Position numbers and translations under genes: made by a program
Shown: piece by piece, positions 7,317 to 13,893 of the stretch
Layout: the number at the start of each line of letters is the position of its first letter
Position numbering within the stretch: the first letter of the stretch is position 1
The notes under the pieces: generated by a model
What the model saw: only the letters and a program-made list of their open reading frames with translations
Told to the model about the DNA's origin: nothing
The model's database searches: none
NCBI RefSeq assembly: GCF_016757755.1
Contig: NZ_CP068437.1
Span: 3,906,001-3,970,000 of the forward strand
Reading direction: 5' to 3'
DNA from: Shewanella sp. KX20019
GTDB lineage: Bacteria; Pseudomonadota; Gammaproteobacteria; Enterobacterales; Shewanellaceae
DNA: 64,000 nucleotides

Positions 7317-8267
7317 ATGAAATCAAAAACTAATCAAAACATTAACGTTGGTGTCGATACTGGTAAGTACCAACTCGACATTTATATTCGACCATTAGAT
7401 ATCTATTTCACCGTTTCTAACGATGATAAAGGGATTAAAGAAGCAGTGCGCCTCATTAAAAAGCACCATCCTGAGCGTATTGTCATTGAAGCGACAGGAC
7501 GTCTTGAGATGCCCTTTATCATGGCTTGTGCTAACGCCAATTTACCCTTCGTGATAGCCAATCCAGTTCACATTAAACGCTTTGCTGGAGCAATAGGCCA
7601 ACGCGCTAAAACAGATAAGCTAGACGCACAGCTGATAGCTCATTACAGTGAAGCGATTAAACCTAGGCTATCAACGCTGAAACCTGATGTCATGCAGGCT
7701 ATGAGCGATCTCGTAGGAAGGCGGAGCCAGCTTTTGGTCATGCAAACGATGGAAAAGAATCGGCTTCAAATTCTCCCTCAAGAGCTTGCAATGACGATCA
7801 AGCCAATCTTAACGGTCTTCAAAAATCAGATAACGAAGATAGAAGATAAAATCGTTAAACTCATCGAATCGAACGCTGACTACCAAGCTAAAAACCTTAT
7901 CCTGCAAAGCATGAAAGGAATAGGTAAAATTGCCGCAACATCCATTATCAGTAACCTACCAGAGCTTGGCTATATTAATAACAAAGAAGCCAGTTCGTTG
8001 GTTGGTGTAGCACCGATGAATAAAGAAAGTGGACGCTTTAAAGGCCATAGAAAAATCCAGGGAGGGCGACATCAAGTTAGAACCGTTTTGTACATGGCAA
8101 TGATGTCAGCAATACAATCCAACCCCGTTTTTAAAGAGACTTATCAGCGACTCGTTGCAGCTGGAAAACCTAAGAAAGTAGCCATTATTGCCTGCATAAG
8201 GAAGATGGTTGTGATCTTAAATTCGATGCTAAGAGATGGTGTTTTGTGGGAAGCGCCAAAAGCTTAA
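7317..8267 (+). CDS. IS110-family recombinase
   Basis: A 316-residue DEDD-type recombinase of the IS110 group. RuvC-like residues appear in VGVDTGKYQLDI, VIEATG and KTDKLDAQLIAHY. The Tnp_20 part has MKGIGKIAATSIISNLPELG and the serine region NKESGRFKGHRKIQGGR. It is shorter than the IS1111-type enzymes here and unrelated at the detailed level, so the element arrived independently. It is intact and probably active with the bridge RNA encoded just upstream. Confidence 0.93.
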   Translation: MKSKTNQNINVGVDTGKYQLDIYIRPLDIYFTVSNDDKGIKEAVRLIKKHHPERIVIEATGRLEMPFIMACANANLPFVIANPVHIKRFAGAIGQRAKTDKLDAQLIAHYSEAIKPRLSTLKPDVMQAMSDLVGRRSQLLVMQTMEKNRLQILPQELAMTIKPILTVFKNQITKIEDKIVKLIESNADYQAKNLILQSMKGIGKIAATSIISNLPELGYINNKEASSLVGVAPMNKESGRFKGHRKIQGGRHQVRTVLYMAMMSAIQSNPVFKETYQRLVAAGKPKKVAIIACIRKMVVILNSMLRDGVLWEAPKA

Positions 8268-8293
8268 AATTAGTTATTGACGCCATAGTCTCT

Positions 8294-8301
8294 TGTTAGT
8301 A
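8294..8301 (-). other. attC R'' fragment of the FRG cassette
   Basis: TGTTAGTA, with the preceding CT (8292-8293), completes the attC at 7002-7088 once the IS110 element is removed. Confidence 0.75.
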
Positions 8302-9282
8302 TGCTTTAGCACGGTCAAAGATTGTTTCCACACAACCGCTAATTGTTGGAAATAAACTTGATGCATTTATATGATGCTTATCTAAAACATCAATTAATTC
8401 AAAAGCTTTACTTGATGGAAGTTTAAATTCACATAACACTAAACCATCAAGTCTAGACTTTAACTCTTGCAGGCCTAGCAAAGTATTGTTTTCGCTTTTT
8501 TCTTCGTTATTTTTATTATTAATGTATGTTACATAATTTTTGATACATACAGGAAGAAAGCCACGATGTTTGATATTTCCAAATTCATACTGGCATGTGA
8601 AAAGCCCTTTTTGAGCTTTTAGATGTGCATTAAAGTAGGTTGGTGGTTTGACAATACCAAATGTAATATCTTCTTCAGAGTTATTATAAATTTCATTATG
8701 GTGCTTATCTAACTCACTTTGGCCTTTAAATTCACTCCAGCCCGCATTCAAAGCAAACACTGATAAAGATTTAACTTTAGAACCTTTTTCAATTTGTTCA
8801 ATACACTGCTTAGCTGCAAAATATGCTGCTATTAATGAATGGTTAGTCCAGTCAAGAAGTCTAGTTGGGAGACCGTAATGCTGTGCTAGCGCTAATATAG
8901 AAAGGTACTCTTGATCAGGCCAAACTTTTTCGTGACGAAGAATCTGAGATACCTCTTGGGTATTATCTAAAGTATCTAAAATTTTATAGATAAGGTTTTC
9001 ATTTGGTAAATGGAAACCATTTGAATTAACTTCTTTAATAAAAGAAACTATTAATTCCCACTCCATTTCTCGTTGCTGCCCGAAAGTTCGCTTAGGGCCT
9101 TTTTGAATACCTAAATATGGAATTTCAGTTTCGTCACGGTAAACGGAAGGCAACAAAGACCATTTAGAATCACCTTGCCCTCGAAAAATGTAATTTTTAA
9201 AGGGGTGTGAATTTATATCCCCAAAAGGTGATATTGCTTTAATCAAATTTTCAACAGTATTAAACCTTCTGGATTCTAGCAT
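8296..9282 (-). CDS. FRG-domain protein (cassette gene 5)
   Basis: A 328-residue soluble protein with the FRG domain. YIFRGQGDSKWSLLPSVYR lies near residue 30, and the second conserved block LALAQHYGLPTRLLDWT is near residue 130 with the following AAYFA helix. FRG domains occur in many proteins linked to phage defence and toxin-like roles, but the biochemical activity is not established. GGAG lies 6 nt before the ATG. Its stop overlaps the attC R'' end, and it lies between attC-like sites, so it is a large integron cassette whose attC now carries two insertions. Confidence 0.85.
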   Translation of the reverse strand: MLESRRFNTVENLIKAISPFGDINSHPFKNYIFRGQGDSKWSLLPSVYRDETEIPYLGIQKGPKRTFGQQREMEWELIVSFIKEVNSNGFHLPNENLIYKILDTLDNTQEVSQILRHEKVWPDQEYLSILALAQHYGLPTRLLDWTNHSLIAAYFAAKQCIEQIEKGSKVKSLSVFALNAGWSEFKGQSELDKHHNEIYNNSEEDITFGIVKPPTYFNAHLKAQKGLFTCQYEFGNIKHRGFLPVCIKNYVTYINNKNNEEKSENNTLLGLQELKSRLDGLVLCEFKLPSSKAFELIDVLDKHHINASSLFPTISGCVETIFDRAKAY

Positions 9283-9298
9283 CTCAACTCCGTTTGCA

Positions 9299-9350
9299 TA
9301 CTAACGATCTAGCTCACGAGCCGCAGGTCTCGTGAAGCGAGTTGTTAAGG
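9299..9350 (-). other. short attC-like site at the array edge
   Basis: TACTAAC (9299-9305) and GTTAAGG (9344-9350) bound a 52-nt palindrome with arms CTCACGAG and CTCGTG plus GCGAG. It looks like an attC of the short type, unlike the VCR-like ones further left. It would belong to a cassette on its right, but no gene is recognised there, so this is the probable edge of the array. Confidence 0.6.
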
Positions 9351-10069
9351 ATGACTGGAGTGCAAGCCTGCAGGCTATGTTCAACTTATTTCATCCCTAA
9401 AAAATAGATGTTCCACTGAAGCCCCTCTGGGAAGCTTATTGTCTTCAGGGAGTATCCTTACTTGACGTGCTCGTTGTGTCCTTTTGAACCCGTTCAACGG
9501 CGCAAACGAGTTGCGTCAAGCTAGCATATTTACACGACCGCTTCCAATCACCTTTTCGACTTGAAATATCTGTTTATAGGTCTAAAACTGATTTTACAAA
9601 TGCCGAAAATAAGCTACCCAGACGTCTTTAACATTTTAATATACGGCGTGCGCGTTTTGCCAAGCCATGTTGAAAAAGCGTGCACAGTAAAAAGCCTGAA
9701 AAAATCATTAATAACAGCTTATTAAACCTTTACGCTTAAGATTGTATCCAATACACCTAGGGAGAAAAGTGAGTCGCACACTTTGCTTTCCGGTTATCTG
9801 AACTTTTCATGAACGCACACTTACATCTTACTGAATTTACGCCTATTTCTCTTTTCACTCAATAGCAAACCGTGAACTGATTACGCAAAATTTAGAGATT
9901 AACCGCACAAAACCGATACGACTGTATAAAAGTACAAACATTGGTTAACTAAAAGGTTCTCGCTAGGCGGAACCCATACCTTTCCGACTGATGAGAAAAA
10001 GTATTACAAAGAGGTCAGTGTTGCATAGGGCAAATTACTGGAGATAACACGTAATGGGGCATAAATGCT
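9351..10069. other. gene-free interval
   Basis: No ORF with a credible start was found on either strand. There is a 60-bp imperfect inverted repeat at about 9461-9520 (CTTGACG...GCTCGTT against AACGAG...CGTCAAG) and a smaller one round 9415-9448 (CTGAAG/CTTCAG). I see no integrase gene or fragment here. Confidence 0.5.
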
Positions 10070-10500
10070 TTAGCTGCTGATAAAAGTGGTTCCAATTGCC
10101 CGCGGCAGGTGCTGGACAGGATGTTCGAATGTTGTGATCACATGGATGTGAATGAACGACCGTATGTGCAGGCGCGGCTGAGGCTCGCCGCGAGCACCTC
10201 CTTGTGGGCTCAACGAAAGCGTCCCTGTTTTCGACGGCCTCAGCCGCACCTACACTAGGTTATAAAAGCAAAAAATCTCAGCATTAGAGTTACCAATAAA
10301 AGCTTTTAAATTAGATAAAACTCCACATCAGTGAACATCAGAACTTACATTTAAGTAGCCAAATTTGCAGACTGCAATCTTCCCCGTTGGAAATTTTGCT
10401 TTTAAAAAAAAAAGCCGGGGCGCTGAGGGATTGTCAATGGGCGCAAGCGCTTTGCCCCTTGGCTCGGGTGTGGGCGAAGCGCCACGACGTTGTCGGCCAC
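10070..10500 (+). repeat. dispersed repeat family 2, copy 1
   Basis: About 400 bp recurring at 53145-53545 in the same orientation. The 5' part is diverged, but round 10275-10400 the two copies are nearly identical (shared landmarks AGTAGCCAAATTTGCAGAC and CCCCGTTGGAAATTTTGCTT). The end GGGCGCAAGCGCTTT is also shared. A frame of about 69 codons on the minus strand is not supported by a start or by conservation. Confidence 0.8.
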
Positions 10501-10543
10501 AAGGCCGCACTACCTTGAAACCATATTGAGATACCAATAATTT

Positions 10544-10574
10544 GATGTAGATGTAGATGTAGATGTAGATGTAG
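10544..10574 (+). repeat. hexanucleotide repeat (GATGTA)5
   Basis: Five perfect copies of GATGTA in a row just left of the tandem terminator units. It is non-coding and probably prone to slippage. Confidence 0.9.
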
Positions 10575-10602
10575 AAAATTTACCCTTTGCCAAATTACAG
10601 GC

Positions 10603-10630
10603 AAAAAAAATGCCTGCTCAAAGAGCAGGC
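10603..10630 (-). terminator. rho-independent terminator, tandem unit 1
   Basis: GCCTGCTC TTT GAGCAGGC hairpin at 10612-10630, followed on the minus strand by eight T (10603-10610). Confidence 0.9.
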
Positions 10631-10738
10631 AGACATATTCAAATGTTCCTAGAGGAAATCGGCATAATGCTGCTAGCGTTGATTCAACACAAACACATAA
10701 CCAAAATACTATTAATTAGTGAACATCAAATTGCAGGC

Positions 10739-10766
10739 AAAAAAAATGCCTGCTCAAAGAGCAGGC
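10739..10766 (-). terminator. rho-independent terminator, tandem unit 2
   Basis: Same hairpin at 10748-10766 with the T-tract at 10739-10746. Confidence 0.9.
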
Positions 10767-10874
10767 AGACATATTCAAGTGTTCCTAGAGGAAATCGGCA
10801 TAATGCTGCTAGCGTTGATTCAACACAAACACATAACCAAAATACTATTAATTAGTGAACATCAAATTGCAGGC

Positions 10875-10901
10875 AAAAAAATGCCTGCTCAAAGAGCAGG
10901 C
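10875..10901 (-). terminator. rho-independent terminator of unit B
   Basis: Same hairpin at 10883-10901 with the T-tract at 10875-10881. It ends the transcript starting near 11306. Confidence 0.9.
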
Positions 10902-11306
10902 AGACATATTCAAGTGTTCCTAATGGAAATCGGTTAGCGCGCTAGCGTTAATCAATGGCACGTTGACAATCGTCAACATACAACTTGCGTCTAAACACAC
11001 CCAAAGGGTGCTATAAGGTTGATGGATATGGAACTACTTTAAAGGAGGGTTAGCCCTAAAAAGTCATGGCGAAAAAACCGCCACGCAAAACATCTGTATT
11101 TAACCAAGAGCTTTGCGAATAAATGGTAGAACTAGTTGCAAGTGACATAATCATTACTCCAAACAAAGTTGTAAAAAAAATACTCTAATCAATTTAACTA
11201 CGGGGTTGAGACCAATTAAACTGATGAGTCAACTTGTCGCTCGATTCCTTGGAGAATTATCCTTCCTGGATAGACTAACCTTGATAGGCATTAACCCTAA
11301 TCAAGA
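10876..11306 (-). ncRNA. transcription unit B: ~430-nt RNA carrying a 30-codon ORF
   Basis: Predicted from a strong promoter at 11313-11340 and the terminator at 10875-10901. The leader holds a 51-nt block (11227-11277) that differs by one base from the block in unit A, including CAAGGAATCGAGCGAC. Next come a ribosome-binding site, the short ORF 11056-11148 and a 3' part with CAAGTTGTA, CGCTAGCGCG and TTGAATATGTC, all shared with unit A. The coding part is under a quarter of the RNA, and the flanking parts are conserved too, so the RNA itself probably matters. Family unknown. Confidence 0.65.
11056..11148 (-). CDS. 30-residue peptide, paralogue B
   Basis: The peptide starts MSLATSSTIYSQS, continues SWLNTDVLRGG and ends FFAMTF. 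It shares the core SSTIYSQSxWLNTDVLRGG with paralogue A, with several silent codon differences, which points to selection on the protein. GGAG lies 8 nt before the ATG; an in-frame ATG two codons earlier exists only in this copy. There is no membrane segment or signal, so it does not look like a type I toxin. No family is recognised. Confidence 0.65.
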   Translation of the reverse strand: MSLATSSTIYSQSSWLNTDVLRGGFFAMTF

Positions 11307-11312
11307 GTTGCC

Positions 11313-11340
11313 ATTATAGGGTTTCGTAATTTAATTACAA
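11313..11340 (-). promoter_or_regulatory. promoter of unit B
   Basis: On the minus strand, TTGTAA (11335-11340), 16 bp, TATAAT (11313-11318). The -10 is perfect and the -35 is 4/6. The same boxes and spacing precede unit A. Confidence 0.8.
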
Positions 11341-11538
11341 CTACTAATTAAGAATAATCCCAAAACTGGCCATAAACGTAATTTAACCACACCCGGCACA
11401 CCTCGAGATCACAAAAGCGGCCGCTTTTGCGAACCACACCTAAGTACTGGCGATTATCGGTCAAGAAAATTACGGTTAAATAACGATAATCGACAGACAC
11501 ATGATCTTGTGAGTGACCAAATAGCAAATGGGCAGGGC

Positions 11539-11565
11539 AAAAAAAAGCCCGCTCAATGAGCGGGC
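11539..11565 (-). terminator. rho-independent terminator of unit A
   Basis: GCCCGCTC ATT GAGCGGGC hairpin (11547-11565) then eight T (11539-11546) on the minus strand. Compared with unit B, the stem carries compensating changes (CCTGC/GCAGG to CCCGC/GCGGG). Confidence 0.92.
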
Positions 11566-11710
11566 AAGACATATTCAAGTGTTCCAGATGGAAATTGGTT
11601 AACGCGCTAGCGGTAATCAATTGCAAATTGATGTTCAACTTACAACTTGGTCTATAAACACCTTATAAAGGTGCAATAAAGGATGATGAAAACGGCTGAC
11701 TACAAGTAGG

Positions 11711-11809
11711 TTAGCCCTTGTATGCCATGGTATATATACCGCCACGCAAAACATCTGTGTTTAACCAAAAGCTCTGCGAATAAATTGTGCTGCTCATTGT
11801 AAAAGACAT
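11711..11809 (-). CDS. 32-residue peptide, paralogue A
   Basis: The peptide starts MSFTMSSTIYSQS, continues FWLNTDVLRGG and ends IYTMAYKG. AGGAG lies 8 nt before the ATG. The core is shared with paralogue B, while the first five and last eight residues vary. It is hydrophilic to neutral with Tyr, Trp and Phe but no helix long enough to cross a membrane. The stop is followed in both copies by GGGCTAACC. It is too short for usual gene finders. Confidence 0.68.
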   Translation of the reverse strand: MSFTMSSTIYSQSFWLNTDVLRGGIYTMAYKG

Positions 11810-11965
11810 AATCGTTACTCCTAACTAAGTTGAATTCCAAATACTGTGCTTGTTGTTACAACCCATCTTGGGTTAAGCAAAGTCAACTTGTCGCTCGATT
11901 CCTTGGAGAATTATCCATCCTGGATAGACTAGCTCGATTAGGCACCTGCCTAACCAACGAGAATC

Positions 11966-11993
11966 ATTATAACGAAATGTAGTTTTATTACAA
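11966..11993 (-). promoter_or_regulatory. promoter of unit A
   Basis: TTGTAA (11988-11993), 16 bp, TATAAT (11966-11971) on the minus strand; a strong sigma-70 type promoter. Confidence 0.82.
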
Positions 11994-12055
11994 CTATTTT
12001 TATTAAAAAAGCTAAAAAACACCCTTTAATGTAATTTTATTACATGAATACAGCT

Positions 12056-12079
12056 AAAAAAGCCGACTCCTTAGTCGGC
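12056..12079 (-). terminator. terminator of the M17 peptidase gene
   Basis: GCCGACT CCTT AGTCGGC hairpin (12062-12079), with a T-run on the minus strand at 12056-12061, about 50 bp after the stop. Confidence 0.88.
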
Positions 12080-12127
12080 ATTAAAATAATTATACCCATC
12101 CAACCTGAAGATGGGTATACACCAAAC

Positions 12128-13666
12128 TTACTGGCTATCGACCATGTAGTTAAACAGCCCCACCAAAGGCGTTGCCGTAGGCGAGCCGTATTGTGGATGC
12201 CCTTCAGTCGCGCTGCCAGCAATATCCAAATGAGTATAAGCGATAGGTTTGTCACTATTTAAGCCGTGGCGACTTAATCCTGAAGCCTCAATTAGAAATG
12301 CGGCAGGGTATTGATGCCCTCGCGCAGTAATTGAAGAGGGAGCGTTATTAGATGAAAGCATATCAGCGGCACTCGATGGATCTATAATTTTACTAAAATC
12401 ATCTCGGCGCAATTGTGACACCTCAATAGGTTCGCCCCAAACAGCTGCTTGTTGCTGTATACGGTTAGCGACATTAGCCTGCTTAGCCACACTATTTTCT
12501 ACTGCCGCTGTATAACCACCAAAACAACGAACAACATGGCCGGTTAAAGTCGCGACTGAAAACATCTCTGGATTAACCGCAGATTGCGCCTTAATACGTA
12601 GGTGGGAGAGCAAGTCGGCTAAAACAAGTCGACCTTCGGCATCGGTATTACCGATGCGCACCCGTTTACCTGCATGGCTGGCAATGATCTCGTCGGTGAC
12701 AAACGCTTCGCTACCAATGCTATTGCGTACTAACCCCAGCTCGGCAACAATACGAATGCCTTTGGGCTTAAGCATACTAACGGTTTTCATTAACCCCGCC
12801 ACAGCCGCTGCGCCGCCTTTATCACGGCTCATGCCAGCCATTCCACCAGCAATCTTTATATCTGCCCCACCGGTGTCGTAAACAACTCCTTTGCCGGCAA
12901 ATAAGAAAGTACGTTCAATATCGCCTTCACCGACATATTCAAGCTTAACCACTCGAGGCTGATGCCGGAGTACTGCAAAAGATGAACGACCTACTGCACT
13001 CAGTAGCGGATAGTCACGCTCTAGAATATCTCTATCTTCAACAACTGACATGGTTAAGCCGCTATCAGCAAGTGCAGCCAAACAGTAATCAGCAAAAGCT
13101 GGGGCTGACATACGTTCAGGTTCGGTACCACATAAGTCTCTGGCGAGAGTACGCCCCACTTCAATCGCCGTTAACGTCGCCGCATGATGCGTATCGCTCA
13201 GCAAACCAATACACTCTAGTTGCGCATCTGCACCGCCCGCTTCTCGCAGCTCTAATGCTTGCCATAACTCTTGACCACAAGCTAAAGCAGCAACTTCGGT
13301 CGATTTTTGATAGCGCGCGTCAGCGATACCATTAACTAGCAATAATGGTCGTTTTGCCCCCGCCTCTTTAGCGACTCGGATCCCTTTACGCGCAGCGTCA
13401 GCAAATACTCGTACATCTTCATACTCATCACTTGCCTTAGTTACCGGTGATATAACTAATCGGCCACCCGCTAAACCTGGCGCAAACAACAGAGTTACGG
13501 ATTTGCCGACTCGCTGGTCAACTTTCTGACCATGGTTTGCCAGCAGTGCAACTTCTTCAACCTTAATCGCATTGAGATCGGCAGCAACAACCACTAGCGC
13601 ATCCCATCCATTACCTTCGAAAATCGCCTCTTGAGAGGCTACATCAACATATTTAACTACAGCCAT
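12128..13666 (-). CDS. M17-family leucyl aminopeptidase-like protein
   Basis: A 512-residue cytosolic metallo-aminopeptidase of family M17. The C-terminal catalytic domain shows GKGVVYDTGGADIK (metal-binding Lys and Asp), the SRDKGGAAAVAG helix and the family signature NTDAEGRL with its metal-binding Asp and Glu. The N-terminal domain is more divergent. The start ATG 13666 has AAGGAAGG upstream. It is a second-line family member, more like the proteobacterial putative peptidases than PepA or PepB, so the substrate is unclear. It is monocistronic, with a terminator at 12056-12079, and divergent from pepD. Confidence 0.9.
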   Translation of the reverse strand: MAVVKYVDVASQEAIFEGNGWDALVVVAADLNAIKVEEVALLANHGQKVDQRVGKSVTLLFAPGLAGGRLVISPVTKASDEYEDVRVFADAARKGIRVAKEAGAKRPLLLVNGIADARYQKSTEVAALACGQELWQALELREAGGADAQLECIGLLSDTHHAATLTAIEVGRTLARDLCGTEPERMSAPAFADYCLAALADSGLTMSVVEDRDILERDYPLLSAVGRSSFAVLRHQPRVVKLEYVGEGDIERTFLFAGKGVVYDTGGADIKIAGGMAGMSRDKGGAAAVAGLMKTVSMLKPKGIRIVAELGLVRNSIGSEAFVTDEIIASHAGKRVRIGNTDAEGRLVLADLLSHLRIKAQSAVNPEMFSVATLTGHVVRCFGGYTAAVENSVAKQANVANRIQQQAAVWGEPIEVSQLRRDDFSKIIDPSSAADMLSSNNAPSSITARGHQYPAAFLIEASGLSRHGLNSDKPIAYTHLDIAGSATEGHPQYGSPTATPLVGLFNYMVDSQ

Positions 13667-13893
13667 GACCCTTCCTTTTTATTTTTAATTGCTGGCATTA
13701 TTGTCCTATTGAGCACAGATTACCAACGACTTAATTGTGCTTAAAAATTTATCTGGCAACTTCAGCTGACAGCCACTCGCTAAAGCACAGTAAACCACTC
13801 TTGCGTAAACAAAGATTGTGGTAGAATATTGCGGTTTTCAGCCTCAAGCGCACCAGCGCTCTAGTGATAATTTGAGTAATAGGGGAATTTTCT

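Larger units (their letters stand above)
7089..8293 (+). mobile_element. IS110-group element in the R'' end of the same attC
   Basis: A CT dinucleotide flanks both sides (7087-7088 and 8292-8293). Joining GAATGGCT to TGTTAGTATGC rebuilds the attC R'' end, so the element is about 1205 bp. There are no terminal inverted repeats, as expected of the IS110 group proper. A 228-bp non-coding left end precedes the recombinase gene and folds like a bridge RNA. Confidence 0.85.
10597..10940 (-). repeat. three tandem ~136-bp units, each ending in a terminator
   Basis: Units start at hairpins 10612, 10748 and 10883, a period of 135-136 bp, and are nearly identical. Each, read on the minus strand, has CGCTAGC, a TTCC...GGAA mini-hairpin, the segment TTGAATATGTC and the terminator GCCTGCTCTTTGAGCAGGC plus T8. 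The third is the natural 3' end of the transcription unit at 10876-11306; the other two look like duplications of that 3' module. A possible weak promoter (TTGTGT, 17 bp, CATTAT) occurs in the two duplicate units. Confidence 0.85.
11539..11959 (-). ncRNA. transcription unit A: ~420-nt RNA carrying a 32-codon ORF
   Basis: Runs from the promoter at 11966-11993 to the terminator at 11539-11565. The leader folds into small hairpins (TTAGGC/GCCTAA, TATCC/GGATA, AACCC/GGGTT) and contains the conserved 51-nt block at 11881-11931. The ORF 11711-11809 and the 3' module follow. Units A and B are about 650 bp apart and clearly arose by duplication. Candidate dual-function RNA or a regulated leader-peptide mRNA; not matched to any family I know. 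Confidence 0.65.

Noticed and set aside
9351..10069. Possible integrase or attI beyond the last attC
   Set aside because: No frame with tyrosine recombinase motifs was found on either strand.
10328..10537. 69-codon minus-strand frame in repeat family 2
   Set aside because: No ribosome-binding site; the frame is broken in the other repeat copy at 53400-53540.
10610..10937. Plus-strand frames of 72-81 codons across the tandem units
   Set aside because: They arise from the repeated terminator hairpins and have no start signal; the units are read on the minus strand.
11348..11638. 96-codon minus-strand frame
   Set aside because: It spans the 3' part of unit A, its terminator and the spacer; the equivalent frame is not kept in unit B.
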